This document shows, in pieces, positions 46,408 to 55,985 of a stretch of DNA of 64,000 bases; the first letter of the stretch is position 1, and every line of letters begins with the position of its first letter. The DNA lies in contig NZ_RQHS01000005.1 in assembly GCF_004770895.1 (NCBI RefSeq), forward strand, positions 248,001-312,000, written 5' to 3'. Source of the DNA: Leptospira dzoumogneensis (GTDB taxonomy: Bacteria > Spirochaetota > Leptospiria > Leptospirales > Leptospiraceae). The notes under the pieces are model-generated. The model saw only the letters and a list, made by a program, of their open reading frames with translations. It was not told the DNA's origin and made no database searches. The position numbers and the translations under genes are program-made.

Positions 46408-46787
46408 GATAAAGGTTTTTTGTCTTTGTCGAAGAACTTTTTATGGATCAGGTCTTGGATAAGATCCTTGTCTTCTTCTGAAAGGTTGATGAAGATTACG
46501 TTCGCTTTTTTTCCGGAGACTCGGATCACTTCCGACTCTAGTTCCATATTTTTACCGTTTATATTTCCAAACAGGATGATCCTGTCTCCTTCGAAAACGG
46601 AAGTGCGGGTCTCAAGGCCGGCTCCTCCAGTTCCTATATCAACAATGAATACCGGAAATCTTTGGGTTTTGCCTTTGACTATAAAATCACCGTCGATGGT
46701 GATCTTTACGCGAGCGTTCTTCCTCTTCTGTTGAGAAGGGTCCCGGTATTCGTATTTATCGTCGAAAAGGGAATTAGTGCCCGCCAT
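46404..46787 (-). CDS. PilZ-domain protein (c-di-GMP effector)
   Basis: 127 residues: a single PilZ domain with the two ligand motifs, RKNAR (RxxxR) at about 22-26 and DIGTGGAG (D/NxSxxG-like) at about 50. The Ser position is Gly here. It is expected to bind cyclic di-GMP and relay it to a partner. It lies seven bases after the NRDE gene and overlaps the MFS gene, so the four genes form an operon. The Lys/Asp-rich tail (HKKFFDKDKKPLS) is disordered. Confidence 0.8.
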   Translation of the reverse strand: MAGTNSLFDDKYEYRDPSQQKRKNARVKITIDGDFIVKGKTQRFPVFIVDIGTGGAGLETRTSVFEGDRIILFGNINGKNMELESEVIRVSGKKANVIFINLSEEDKDLIQDLIHKKFFDKDKKPLS

Positions 46788-46794
46788 ACGACAA

Positions 46795-47541
46795 TCATGC
46801 AGAAGTTCGAAATTCAGTCAAAGTGAAATTGTAATCTTCTTCAGGTCCGTCTTCGCAAGGCTGAGAATTCTTGTAAGAGAAATAAACAGAAGCTCCATCC
46901 AAAACGATTACCGTTCTGGACACGGAATGTGCGTCTCTTCTGTGCATACAAGGCGATAGAGCGCCTTGCTCGGGTAGATGAGAAGATAAGAATGACTTTG
47001 CTATATTTGTAAATCCCGTGGCATCCGGAAGAGAAGAAGGACGAAAATTCGCGTCGAAGGTTTCCCGTCGTGCGACTTGGGCCTTGGGTCCTTGAGTAAA
47101 GGAACTTCCGAAGACCGCAAATGTTTCGGAATCCGTTTCCGTTTGGTAAGATTTTCCGTCCCAGATAAATATTTCAGTCTTCTCCTTGTTTGCTTTGAAT
47201 AATTTGAATGGATAATATTTTTCCAACTCAGAGTCCGTATAAGATTCAGGAGTTCTTTCTCCGAGTAGAATAGAGCGAACTAGTAGTCCTCTGCTTACAG
47301 GATTGCGGAGCAATTTTAAGGTGGCTTCGTAGTAGTTTACTAGGCAGATAATCTCTCCTCTTTGTGTGACTCCGATCCAGGTGCCGCCTGCTTCTCCGTC
47401 GATCGGTGCGATCGCTTTTCCTGAATTTGATTCTAGCAGTTGAGGGGAGAGAGAAGGTTTTCTTTTGGTGGATTCGTCCCTGTTAAATCCTACTCCAAGT
47501 ATTCCTTTGCTTGGATCTCTATAGATCAATGAAGTGCACAT
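46795..47541 (-). CDS. NRDE (TANGO2-like) family protein
   Basis: 248 residues with the diagnostic NRDE motif in GVGFNRDESTKRK (about residue 20) following MCTSLIYRDPSKG, and GGTWIGVTQRG. The catalytic-looking Cys2 suggests an N-terminal-nucleophile fold as proposed for this family, whose reaction is unknown (TANGO2 is linked to acyl-CoA/heme handling in eukaryotes). It is separated from the OmpA-like gene by one base. Confidence 0.85.
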   Translation of the reverse strand: MCTSLIYRDPSKGILGVGFNRDESTKRKPSLSPQLLESNSGKAIAPIDGEAGGTWIGVTQRGEIICLVNYYEATLKLLRNPVSRGLLVRSILLGERTPESYTDSELEKYYPFKLFKANKEKTEIFIWDGKSYQTETDSETFAVFGSSFTQGPKAQVARRETFDANFRPSSLPDATGFTNIAKSFLSSHLPEQGALSPCMHRRDAHSVSRTVIVLDGASVYFSYKNSQPCEDGPEEDYNFTLTEFRTSA

Positions 47542-47542
47542 T

Positions 47543-49315
47543 TTATTTTCCTACGCTTAGGAAGAAATCCACTCTTTCGTTCCGATCCACTTCGTATGCT
47601 CCGTTGCCTGGGATCAAAGGTAATGTTTCTCCATAACCTCTGTATCTATATCTTCCGAATTCATAATCTTTTCCGAATAAGGATTGGAATACTTTTTTAG
47701 CCTTCTCTTCGGAAGCTCTTAGATTGTATTCGTCATCTCCTCTATGAGAAGTATGGATCTGTAATTCCGCTTTGTATCCTGGAAATTTACTTAAGACTGA
47801 TTTTAGTTTAGAAGGTAGAGTCCACCATTTGTCTTCGTAAATACGATTCGGGACGGAGAATCTGAATCCTTCTTTTTCCTTTACGACTAGGATATCTGTT
47901 TTGATATCTCCTAATTCTAATTCTTCTTCTCCGCCGAATACGTCTTTGTAAGAAAGAACAAATCTAAGTTCAGCGAGAGATCCGATCCTTCTGCCCTGAT
48001 CGTCCAGTCCGTACCAGATCAATTTATCAGGCCCGTTCCCGGTTCCGTTCCAGCTTCGGACGATCCTTTCTTCTTGTTTGTCCCCATCGTAATAGGATTC
48101 CATAATATTGATCTTCCAGGATACGATCGGAAGTCCCTTGGATCTTAGACGGATCTCGACTAAGTCTTTTTGCCAATCTCCATCAGGTGTGAATCCTCCT
48201 GGAGAAACATCGTAGGAGAATTTTGGTCTCTGGTCTGAAAGTTGGAATTTTTTAGGGACGCTAACGTACTTATCGTATCTATTATAAATCGTTAGACGGT
48301 ATAGATAAGTTCCCGGACCTAAATGTTTGTTTTCCTTATTTTTAGGTTCCCAGACGAGTTCCGCAGGAGGTTCTCCCAATGATTTTTGGGAGAAGACTAG
48401 ATTATCCTCTTTTGCTTCATTCTTAAAAATTTCCAGCTCATAAGAATCCGATTTCAGTTTAGAAGAAACGTATGAGGAAAATTTAATACGATTTAATGGA
48501 TTGTTCGGATCGGAAGGAAATAGATCTCCTTCTACATTTAGATCCACTCCTGAAGATTCATTTTTAACCGTAAGATTTTCGATCTTGTCTATGGATTCGT
48601 TACCTGCAGGATCTCTTCCTGTGAGTTTGTAAGTATATAAACCGGGGGGAACGGATCTGCCATTGGAATCGGTCCCATCCCATACGAGTTGATAAGGAAC
48701 TTCTCTATTTCTCCAAGTATAAGCTTTTAAGGACCTTCCTTCGAAGTCTAAAAATTCTCCGATGAATATGTCTGCGGATTCTCCGGAGGTTTTTTGTTGT
48801 ATGATGATCTTGGATAAATTCCTGTCTTCGCTTAATAATAACTTGGTTTTACAATTTGTCTCTACTTTGGGAGGTCTTGCATCCAAGTAAAATGTGGACT
48901 CTTCGGAGAGTATTCTTTCCTTGTTTGCGGTCAGTAAAAATAACTGATAAGTATAATATCCGTCGCCAACAGGAGTTCCGTTCTCATTCTCCCCGTCCCA
49001 TTCCAGGATAGAAGGCAGATAAATATCTTCTGCTGCGAATTCATTCTCGTCTGAAAATAATGTGAATCCTTTTTTGCGGATCTTTCCTGCTTCGAATTTT
49101 CGAACGGTTTCTCCTGAGGCGCTTCTGATTGTAAGCTCCCAGTCTTGTAATTTTGGCAAAGAAGAAGTTTGTATCTTGAATCTGAGAATATCGGAGACCC
49201 CGTCCCAGTTCGGAGAGAAGGAGCCGGATTCAGTGCTGATAAGAGAATTTGCGGAAATCGAAAAGGAGAATAGAACTCCCAGAAAACCTAAAAAAGGAAA
49301 AAATTTTCCGAACAT
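47543..49315 (-). CDS. Exported Ig-repeat protein with C-terminal OmpA-like domain
   Basis: 590 residues: signal peptide (MFGKFFPFLGFLGVLFSFSISA), several FlgD-like Ig-fold units (FSPNWDGVSDILRFKI; LVWDGTDSNGRSVPPGLYTYKLTG; FTPDGDWQKDLVEI; LIWYGLDDQGRRIG), and a C-terminal OmpA/MotB domain (about 500-590: YKAELQIHTSHRGDDEYNLRASEEKAKKVF, RYRGYGETLPLI, DRNERVDFF) that should bind peptidoglycan. It is probably a periplasmic or outer-membrane structural protein. It is the first gene of the four-gene operon ending with the MFS transporter. Confidence 0.85.
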   Translation of the reverse strand: MFGKFFPFLGFLGVLFSFSISANSLISTESGSFSPNWDGVSDILRFKIQTSSLPKLQDWELTIRSASGETVRKFEAGKIRKKGFTLFSDENEFAAEDIYLPSILEWDGENENGTPVGDGYYTYQLFLLTANKERILSEESTFYLDARPPKVETNCKTKLLLSEDRNLSKIIIQQKTSGESADIFIGEFLDFEGRSLKAYTWRNREVPYQLVWDGTDSNGRSVPPGLYTYKLTGRDPAGNESIDKIENLTVKNESSGVDLNVEGDLFPSDPNNPLNRIKFSSYVSSKLKSDSYELEIFKNEAKEDNLVFSQKSLGEPPAELVWEPKNKENKHLGPGTYLYRLTIYNRYDKYVSVPKKFQLSDQRPKFSYDVSPGGFTPDGDWQKDLVEIRLRSKGLPIVSWKINIMESYYDGDKQEERIVRSWNGTGNGPDKLIWYGLDDQGRRIGSLAELRFVLSYKDVFGGEEELELGDIKTDILVVKEKEGFRFSVPNRIYEDKWWTLPSKLKSVLSKFPGYKAELQIHTSHRGDDEYNLRASEEKAKKVFQSLFGKDYEFGRYRYRGYGETLPLIPGNGAYEVDRNERVDFFLSVGK

Positions 49316-49349
49316 GCTACTAGAAAATTCCTTCCGAGAAAAAATGCAC

Positions 49350-49901
49350 TTATGTTTTATCCTCTAGTTTTCTATTACGGATCGAACCCATATGAGTTCC
49401 CGTGTTGGAAGGTTCCGATCTTTCGGTATAACGTTTTAATGCAAACGTGACGGAGGCAAATGCAATCTCTTCCCAAGGAATTTCTTCCGGAGAGAATAGT
49501 TTTACCTCTTCCGATTCAGGACTTTCCGAAAAAACTCCATCGATCAAGTTTGCAAGAAAGAACATGTACACCTGGCTGATATGAGGAATGCTGTATACGG
49601 AATGAAGTCTGACGATATCTATCTTTGCGTTCGCTTCTTCCGAAGTTTCTCTTGCAGCGCCTTCCTCTACCGTTTCTCTGTTCTCTAAAAATCCCGCGGG
49701 CAGGGTCCAGTATCCTTTCCTAGGTTCGATCGCACGTTTGCAGAGTAGTATTTTTCCTTCCCAGATGGGAATGGTCCCGACGATTACCTTTGGATTTTGG
49801 TAATGTATGGTCCCGCAATTCTCACAAACATATCTTGTGAGACTGTCTCCTTCCGGGATTTTTTGGACTACTTCAGAGCCGCAAACGCTGCAAAATTTCA
49901 T
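49350..49901 (-). CDS. NUDIX hydrolase with zinc ribbon
   Basis: 183 residues: N-terminal zinc ribbon (CSVCGS ... CENCGT), then a NUDIX domain with the box [23 protein letters not shown] (GX5EX7REUXEEXGU), the catalytic Glu pair and metal site. The ribbon form resembles NADH-pyrophosphatase-like and related NUDIX proteins, which hydrolyse a nucleoside diphosphate linked to X. It overlaps cstA by ATGA. Confidence 0.88.
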   Translation of the reverse strand: MKFCSVCGSEVVQKIPEGDSLTRYVCENCGTIHYQNPKVIVGTIPIWEGKILLCKRAIEPRKGYWTLPAGFLENRETVEEGAARETSEEANAKIDIVRLHSVYSIPHISQVYMFFLANLIDGVFSESPESEEVKLFSPEEIPWEEIAFASVTFALKRYTERSEPSNTGTHMGSIRNRKLEDKT

Positions 49902-51757
49902 GCTTTAGAAAACCTTCTCCAAGCCAGGACCGCTTCTAATAATAACCAAACGGTTAGAAAGATCAAAACTCCTCCGACTGCCGCGAGTAAATAACTAGGG
50001 GATTTGGAGAATAAGAAATCGTAGAAGTTGATCACCATTGCCCAAAGTGTTGCGCCTAATACGAATATCATCGGTATAAAACTGATCCAGGTCTTTTTCT
50101 TAGAATACAATAGATAGATCGTGATTACAAGCAAAGCTAAACCGGCTAATAACTGATTTGTTGTCCCGAATAGTTTCCAAAGTGCCAAACCTGCAGTGGT
50201 CTTTTTGCCTCCTTGGTCGATCTGTAAGAATGCAAAAAATCCGATCGCTACACATGCAATAATACTGGAAACATAACGATTTCCTAAAGTTTTTCGGATC
50301 GCCTCCGATCCGAAACTTTCTGCGATCTCTTCTATATTATATCTTAATAATCTGGTTGCCGAATCCAATGAGGTTAAAGCGAAACTTACTACTACAAGCG
50401 CGATAAAACCTTGGGCAAAACCTTCGTCAAAACCGAGCTGAGAGATAAATCTCCCCGTTCCATAGATATAAGCTCCCACGGAAGGTGCCAGACCTTGGAT
50501 ACCAGACCAGGATTTATAAAAAGAAGACCATTCTCCTGCGGATGCAAATCCGATCGTGCATGCGACTACGGATGTAAGACCCAAAAGGGACTCGCCGATC
50601 ATTCCACCGTATCCTATCACTCTTGCATCTATTTCTCTATCCAATTGTTTTGCAGTGGTTCCTGAACTTACCAAAGCATGGAAACCGGAAACGGCTCCAC
50701 ATGCGATCGTGATGAATACGAATGGAATAATATCCATATCCACTTTTTCAGTGCGGATCGCTTCCGCATTAAAGGAAGAAAATTCTCCGAGAAGACTTCC
50801 TTTTACGAAACCGAAATAGATCGCGATAATTCCCAGATATAATAAGAAGGAATTGATATAGTCCCTGCTTTGGAGAAGCAGCCAAACCGGAGTTACGGAC
50901 GCCAAGAAAGCATATGCAAGAAGTATAATTTTCCAGATCGGAACTCCCGGGGATTTGTCTATATCGTTCAAACCTATCCAGGTTAGAATGGAGTCGTTCA
51001 TCCCGAGCACCATGACTACTAAAGTAAGTGCCACGGATGCGAATGTGAGAGGTCCAAGCTTCATTCCTTTTTTATAATGAAGCCATCCTACCAAGATCGC
51101 AAACACCATGATCCCTGCAGTAGGGATCACAGCTTCCGGGAAATGACTTCTGAGTTTGATAGGAGAAGACGGGGTTTCTACTCTGACTTCTGAAGGATGG
51201 ACATGATCCTTGATGCTCGGACTAATTTGTGTTTGTTCGATTTGTGGAGGCGGAGTAACCGGTACCTGTTTTAATTTAGGATCCGCTGAGAACATTTCCG
51301 CAAGAACGATCACGAACACACCCATTGCCAGAGCGACTAAGAAAAAAATGATCGCATGAAATAAACTTCTGGCCCTTGGTCCTAAAAGGTCCTGAGCCAC
51401 TTGCCCGATCGATTTACCTTGGTTACGGACCGAAACTACGATTGCTCCGAAATCATGGACACAACCTATAAAAATTCCTCCGAATACCACCCAAAGCATT
51501 GCAGGCAGCCATCCCCAGATCACTGCAACTGCAGGTCCTAAGATAGGAGCGAGTCCCGCGATGGAAGCATAATGGTGTCCGAATAAAACTGCAGGTTTTG
51601 TCGGAAGATAATCCACCCCGTCATTCAACTTATGAGCAGGGGTATCACCTACAGTGTCTTTGAGTTGGAAGATGGACTTGGATAAAAATCCGGAGTAAAA
51701 CTTATAACCTAAAAAATAAAGAGTGAAACAACCGAAAACCGCGAGAAGGGGTAACAT
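49898..51757 (-). CDS. cstA: CstA-family carbon starvation/peptide (pyruvate) transporter
   Basis: 619 residues with about 16 to 18 membrane helices. The CstA hallmarks are visible: [69 protein letters not shown], and [18 protein letters not shown] long cytosolic or periplasmic Pro/Ser-rich loop ([20 protein letters not shown]) interrupts the N-terminal half. CstA homologues import peptides or pyruvate. It is the first gene of a two-gene unit with the NUDIX hydrolase. Confidence 0.9.
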   Translation of the reverse strand: MLPLLAVFGCFTLYFLGYKFYSGFLSKSIFQLKDTVGDTPAHKLNDGVDYLPTKPAVLFGHHYASIAGLAPILGPAVAVIWGWLPAMLWVVFGGIFIGCVHDFGAIVVSVRNQGKSIGQVAQDLLGPRARSLFHAIIFFLVALAMGVFVIVLAEMFSADPKLKQVPVTPPPQIEQTQISPSIKDHVHPSEVRVETPSSPIKLRSHFPEAVIPTAGIMVFAILVGWLHYKKGMKLGPLTFASVALTLVVMVLGMNDSILTWIGLNDIDKSPGVPIWKIILLAYAFLASVTPVWLLLQSRDYINSFLLYLGIIAIYFGFVKGSLLGEFSSFNAEAIRTEKVDMDIIPFVFITIACGAVSGFHALVSSGTTAKQLDREIDARVIGYGGMIGESLLGLTSVVACTIGFASAGEWSSFYKSWSGIQGLAPSVGAYIYGTGRFISQLGFDEGFAQGFIALVVVSFALTSLDSATRLLRYNIEEIAESFGSEAIRKTLGNRYVSSIIACVAIGFFAFLQIDQGGKKTTAGLALWKLFGTTNQLLAGLALLVITIYLLYSKKKTWISFIPMIFVLGATLWAMVINFYDFLFSKSPSYLLAAVGGVLIFLTVWLLLEAVLAWRRFSKA

Positions 51758-51862
51758 GTGGGAAAAATCTCGTTTTATGCGGTCCGGATCAAATCTTTTT
51801 TCTCGGGAAAATGAATAGACAAACTCAGTTACGGGCAGAGGGTCTAAGTATAGGTTCTCACT

Positions 51863-52774
51863 TTGAACGCCCGCAGTTTCGATCAGGTCAAATCATCCTT
51901 AGAAGACGTAATTTTCGAATTACAGTCCGGGAGTAATGATTGTGAGTGGTTCATTTCCTCCGAAAAACTGATCGAAATTTTGGAGATCCGGCGAGAGGAT
52001 TATTTTAAACTCCTATATACTCTCAGAGGAGAAAGGGAATATTCTTCCAAAGGTTCCCAAGGATTTACCCAAGATAACGCGGATCTTCTGATCTTATTAT
52101 TGGAGAAGGTCCTAAAGATCGAAGGCCTCTCCTACGAATTCGCAAAAGCCGGAGTATATTTTGACGATGTTTATCTGGATGAATTCCGCGCTTATTTAAA
52201 AGAGATCGTTCTTTCCAAATTAGAAAGACATGATCTGGATAAGGAACTTTTACTTTTACTCATCTCTTCCACCAAAAAATTCGAAGACGCATTCGATTCT
52301 TACTTCGATGATAAATTCGATGTACAAAGATTAGTGGACAATGGGATTACCGAATTTTTGGAAAAAAAGGGTTTTTCCGGGGATTATGGAGCCGACGTAT
52401 TCTTAAGAAGTTATTTCTTTCAGATCTTAAACACAAAGTTATTTCCGATCCGGACCATCACTTCGGAATATAGAGACCGGGCGTATTATGAAATTTTCGG
52501 AAGATTCAGGGAAGAAGAAAAAGAAAAGACTAAAAAGAAAAAATCAAACTTCCGCAGAAAATTCTCCTCTAGATCATTTTACGAGGACGAAGATGCGGAG
52601 ACTCGAGAGCATCGAGAATTTTTAGGACTCTCCGAAGATTATTCGAAAGCGGAATTAAAAAACAAATACAAAGAGATGATCAAAAAATACCATCCGGACG
52701 TAAACAAAGACGGACTGGAAATGACACAAAAGATCATCGCTTCCTATAATTTTTTAATAATGAAAGACCGTTAA
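51863..52774 (+). CDS. Protein with C-terminal J domain
   Basis: 303 residues starting at TTG 51863 (no ATG in the first 100 codons in frame). Residues 1-235 are an unrecognised charged helical region. The C-terminal 55 residues are a J domain ([33 protein letters not shown]), with the HPD tripeptide that stimulates DnaK ATPase. The J domain is normally N-terminal; C-terminal placement occurs in specialised DnaJ-like proteins. No client is apparent from context. Confidence 0.8.
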   Translation: MNARSFDQVKSSLEDVIFELQSGSNDCEWFISSEKLIEILEIRREDYFKLLYTLRGEREYSSKGSQGFTQDNADLLILLLEKVLKIEGLSYEFAKAGVYFDDVYLDEFRAYLKEIVLSKLERHDLDKELLLLLISSTKKFEDAFDSYFDDKFDVQRLVDNGITEFLEKKGFSGDYGADVFLRSYFFQILNTKLFPIRTITSEYRDRAYYEIFGRFREEEKEKTKKKKSNFRRKFSSRSFYEDEDAETREHREFLGLSEDYSKAELKNKYKEMIKKYHPDVNKDGLEMTQKIIASYNFLIMKDR

Positions 52775-53233
52775 TTAAGGATTTGTTTCCTTTCTAGGCA
52801 GGATCTTCCACTGGTTGTCCGCTTTGTTAATATTTCCGGGAACATCTCTTTCCCAGAAACCGTGGACCTTTTCGTTATAGTTCAGATATAATTTGCCGGA
52901 TACAATTTTCCAAGCCTTAGGATCCGTTTCATAAGCTTCTCCGTCTCTCATTGCGTAAGCGCAATAACCTCCATATTGAGGAGCGAAATTTTCAGGAGAC
53001 TTCTTAAAGGATTCCAGATTTTTTTGCGAAGAGAATCTCCAGTCTGCACCTTTCCAGCGAAAACTGAATTTAGGATTTCCTTCCTTAGGTTTGGATTCTG
53101 TAAAATAAGAAACCGGATCGTAACCGTTGATTGCGGTTTTTCCATCCGGTTTAAAAACAGGCTCCACAAGTTGTCTGCTTCCGCAGTCCAAAAGAAGTAA
53201 AAATAAGATCGGTAAAAAATACGACTTGTTCAT
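52775..53233 (-). CDS. YHS-domain lipoprotein
   Basis: 152 residues: signal peptide with lipobox LLLLDC (Asp at -1, unusual), then a YHS-type domain (about 37-105: INGYDPVSYFTESKPKEGNPKFSFRWKGADWRFSSQKNLESFKKSPENFAPQYGGYCAYAMRDG). YHS domains are often found on heavy-metal proteins, but Cys residues here are few (GYCAY). It is divergent from the MNIO gene, 46 bases away, and may share its regulation. Confidence 0.78.
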   Translation of the reverse strand: MNKSYFLPILFLLLLDCGSRQLVEPVFKPDGKTAINGYDPVSYFTESKPKEGNPKFSFRWKGADWRFSSQKNLESFKKSPENFAPQYGGYCAYAMRDGEAYETDPKAWKIVSGKLYLNYNEKVHGFWERDVPGNINKADNQWKILPRKETNP

Positions 53234-53279
53234 GTATCCTTCTTCGGATCGAATCGAAATAGGTTACATCGGAGAATAT

Positions 53280-54092
53280 ATGTCTTCCATAGGAGTAGGG
53301 CTCAGAAAAGAACATTATCCTTATTTAAGAAAGGGAGAACCTGTCAGAATTTCTTGGTTCGAAGCAATCACTGAAAATTATATGGATACCCAAGGCCGTC
53401 CCTTGGAAATGTTGGAGTCCGTCCGCAAAAATTTTCCTGTGGCCTTACACGGAGTTTCTTTGTCCATTCTGGGAGGTACCTTCCCTGATAAAAAATATAT
53501 ACAAAGATGGAAGGAATTGATCCAAAGAATAGATCCATTTTTGGTTTCGGATCATCTTTGTTGGACAGAACAATCCGGAAATTATCTGCATGATCTATTA
53601 CCTTTTCCATTCACAAAAGAATTTTTGGAATTTGCTATAGAAAGAGCCGAACAAGTCCAAGAAATTTTAGGAAGAAGGATCTTACTGGAGAACGTTTCCA
53701 CGTACTTGAGCTTTCCTCAGAGCGAAATGTCCGAATGGGAATTTATTTCCGAACTTTCCAAAAAAAGCGGATGCGGGATCTTATTAGATATTAATAATAT
53801 ATATGTAAATTCGATCAATCACGGATTTTCCGCATCAGAATATCTAAGTTCGATTCCTTGGGAGAATGTCGGCCAGATCCATATTGCTGGACACACGGAT
53901 ACCGGAGAATTTTTATTCGATACTCACTCTAGACCGGTTGCAAAAGAAGTTTGGGATCTATTTTCTTCTTTTTCAGATCGGATCCGTGGAATTCCGATCC
54001 TATTGGAATGGGATGAGGACATTCCCAGCTTTCCGGAAATGGAAGAAGAAGCACTCAAAGCAAAATTTATCCTGGGATCTTTGACAAAATGA
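53280..54092 (+). CDS. MNIO-family (DUF692) enzyme, BufB/MbnB-like
   Basis: 270 residues from ATG 53280, five bases after GGAG; an earlier ATG would overlap the divergent lipoprotein gene. A TIM-barrel iron enzyme: ALHGVSL, FLVSDHLCW, LLENVSTYL, ILLDINNIYVNSINHGF, QIHIAGHTDTGEF, TLHSRPV-like DTHSRPV, ILLEWDEDIP. These carry the His/Asp/Glu/Asn ligands of multinuclear non-heme iron oxidases. Relatives convert Cys of exported peptides to thio-oxazole-type groups that bind copper. It overlaps the BufC-like gene by ATGA, next to a candidate precursor. Confidence 0.88.
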   Translation: MSSIGVGLRKEHYPYLRKGEPVRISWFEAITENYMDTQGRPLEMLESVRKNFPVALHGVSLSILGGTFPDKKYIQRWKELIQRIDPFLVSDHLCWTEQSGNYLHDLLPFPFTKEFLEFAIERAEQVQEILGRRILLENVSTYLSFPQSEMSEWEFISELSKKSGCGILLDINNIYVNSINHGFSASEYLSSIPWENVGQIHIAGHTDTGEFLFDTHSRPVAKEVWDLFSSFSDRIRGIPILLEWDEDIPSFPEMEEEALKAKFILGSLTK

Positions 54093-54844
54093 GACCGGAA
54101 GAATTCAGAAAACTTTTTTCGAGTGTACTTTTAGGAAAAGAAGAAGGTCCGCTATTGTCAGACCATATACTGCCTGGCGGAAAATTGGACACTGATTCAG
54201 CAATTGCAGTTTATCAAAACGCTTATAGTGCCAGATTTACGGATGCACTCGGGGAAAAATATGAGACAGTCTGGCGAGTCCTAGGAGACGAAGACTTTTT
54301 CGAAACAGCAAGGAACTTTATTCAGGAGAATCCATCACATTCTTATAATTTATCCGATTATGGAGAAAAATTCCCCGATTTTTTAAGAGAGAATTTTCAG
54401 GAACATTCCGTACTGAGTGAAATCGCGGATTTTGAATATCAAGTTTTTAAAATATTCCATCTTCCTAAAAATACTAAAGAAGATCTGCCAAATGATCTCG
54501 CGCAGGGAGAAGTAGAAGACCTAAAAGTTACATTTCATAACTCTATCCTATTTTTAGAATATTCTTATCCGGTTTATGATCTTTGGAAAACGGAAGATCA
54601 GGAAGAACTTCCGAAATATTTAAACGAAAGAAAACAATATCTGGTCTTAGGAAAAAAGGGATCGGATCTATTCGTATCCGAACTAGAAGAATGGGAATGG
54701 ATTTTTGGTAAAAGTTTGCAGGAAGGAAAAACTATTTTAGAGTCTTTGGAAATTGCGGGAAATCCCCCGAAAGGACTCGGATCTATTTCGGAATTCCTAT
54801 CGGGGATGACCGGAAACGGTTTGGTAATTCAAGTTAGCTCTTGA
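54089..54844 (+). CDS. BufC/HvfC-like partner of the MNIO enzyme (DUF2063 type)
   Basis: 251 residues: the N-terminal domain (1-105) has the partner-protein pattern RPEEFRKLFSSVLLGKEE, AIAVYQNAYSARFTDALGEKYETVWRVLGDEDFF, followed by a C-terminal region (VFKIFHLPKN, FHNSILFLEYSYPVYDLW). In studied systems this partner presents the peptide's leader to the MNIO. It overlaps the MNIO gene by four bases and its 3' end overlaps the convergent precursor gene by 11 bases. Confidence 0.82.
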   Translation: MRPEEFRKLFSSVLLGKEEGPLLSDHILPGGKLDTDSAIAVYQNAYSARFTDALGEKYETVWRVLGDEDFFETARNFIQENPSHSYNLSDYGEKFPDFLRENFQEHSVLSEIADFEYQVFKIFHLPKNTKEDLPNDLAQGEVEDLKVTFHNSILFLEYSYPVYDLWKTEDQEELPKYLNERKQYLVLGKKGSDLFVSELEEWEWIFGKSLQEGKTILESLEIAGNPPKGLGSISEFLSGMTGNGLVIQVSS

Positions 54845-55091
54845 ATGTACCTTTTTTAGAATCACATTCTTTTTTAGTAAGAGAGATCCAGCCTTCTCCT
54901 TTGCAGGAATTTTTTCCGGCACAGCTATGACCTTTTCCTCCGCAGTCTCCGGTTCCTTTACAAGAATTGATCCCGTGGCATTCCCCCTTAGGTTCTTCCG
55001 TTTTTGCTTCTTTCTTTTCCGCCATAACTCCTGTGGTAAATAAGCCGGTAAGAGCTGCGCCTATGATCATACTTTTAGTCAGATCGTTCAT
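54834..55091 (-). CDS. Bufferin-like exported peptide precursor (BufA2-like)
   Basis: 85 residues. A signal peptide (MNDLTKSMIIGAALTGLFTTGVMA) is followed by an acidic Lys-rich linker and a core with six Cys: ECHGINSCKGTGDCGGKGHS CAGKNSCKGEGWI ... KKECDSKKG. The core is typical of BufA2-type bufferins, small exported substrates of MNIO enzymes that chelate copper. It is on the opposite strand, convergent with the two modification genes, instead of the usual same-strand order. Its own promoter lies near 55092-55239. Confidence 0.8.
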   Translation of the reverse strand: MNDLTKSMIIGAALTGLFTTGVMAEKKEAKTEEPKGECHGINSCKGTGDCGGKGHSCAGKNSCKGEGWISLTKKECDSKKGTFKS

Positions 55092-55239
55092 GTTTTCGTT
55101 TCTCCAGACGAATCGGTCTAGATCGGATTTGTCATTCGATCTGTTTTTATTTCGTTGGATGGATTGGATGGTTACAGAGGAAAAATAAAAGATGAAATAT
55201 CGGGACCTTCTTTCGAAAGCCCCGATTGAACAATATGGA

Positions 55240-55827
55240 TTATTCTGGAAGTGCTTCGCCTTCGATACGGATAGAAACTTCTTCTCCGATCAAAAGTCCG
55301 CCTTTTTCCAAAGGTTTGTTCCAAGCGATATCGAAGTCTGCTCTTTTGATCTTTGTTTCAGCTTCGAAACCTAGGTGAGTGTTCCCCCACGGGTCTTTTG
55401 CAGAACCGGTAAATTTAACTTCAAGAGTAACCGGTTTAGTCACTCCTTTAATAGTCAATTCTCCTTGGATCTTAGAAACTCCGCCTTTTTTAACGGTAGC
55501 TTTTTTTGCTTTGAAAGTAAGAGAAGGATGATCGTCTACATTGAAAAAATCTTTTCCTTTCAAGTGTCCGTCTCTTTTTTCATCGTTAGTGTGAATAGAA
55601 GCAGCTTTGATGGTTACGTCTAGGTCGGTAAGAGTGCCGGTAGCTTCGTCGTATGCGAATTTTCCGCTGAAGTCTTTAAAACTTCCGGATACGTTAGAAA
55701 TGGTGAGGTGTTTGATCTTGAAGCCAACGCCTGTATGAGCGTTATCTAATTTGAAATTTCCGGCTTGAAGGCTGCCGAAAGTTAAAAGCACCAGAAGGCT
55801 AGGGATCAGATAAAGTTTCGTTTTCAC
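55240..55827 (-). CDS. YceI-family periplasmic protein
   Basis: 195 residues: signal peptide (MKTKLYLIPSLLVLLTFGSLQA) and the lipocalin-like YceI fold: FKLDNAHTGVGFKIKHLTISNVSGSFKDFSGKF, KDFFNVDDHPSLTFKAKKA, ITVSGELTIKGVTKPVTLEV-like IQGELTIKGVTKPVTLEV, and HLGFEAETKIKRADFDI. Family members bind isoprenoid or fatty-acid-like ligands. It is preceded by a good ribosome-binding site (GGAG) and stands alone downstream of the MNIO locus. Confidence 0.9.
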   Translation of the reverse strand: MKTKLYLIPSLLVLLTFGSLQAGNFKLDNAHTGVGFKIKHLTISNVSGSFKDFSGKFAYDEATGTLTDLDVTIKAASIHTNDEKRDGHLKGKDFFNVDDHPSLTFKAKKATVKKGGVSKIQGELTIKGVTKPVTLEVKFTGSAKDPWGNTHLGFEAETKIKRADFDIAWNKPLEKGGLLIGEEVSIRIEGEALPE

Positions 55828-55985
55828 GAGTGATTTTCTCCTTTGAGAATGTTTGGATTTTAGACTGATCTCCCGGTGTAATTATCAAAATTACAAGTAA
55901 AAATACAAAATTTATTTCGAAAAACGAAAGTGCAGGTGTTTGTACCGGCAAGAATTCGTTTCATAAATTAGGGGGTGGGGGATGC

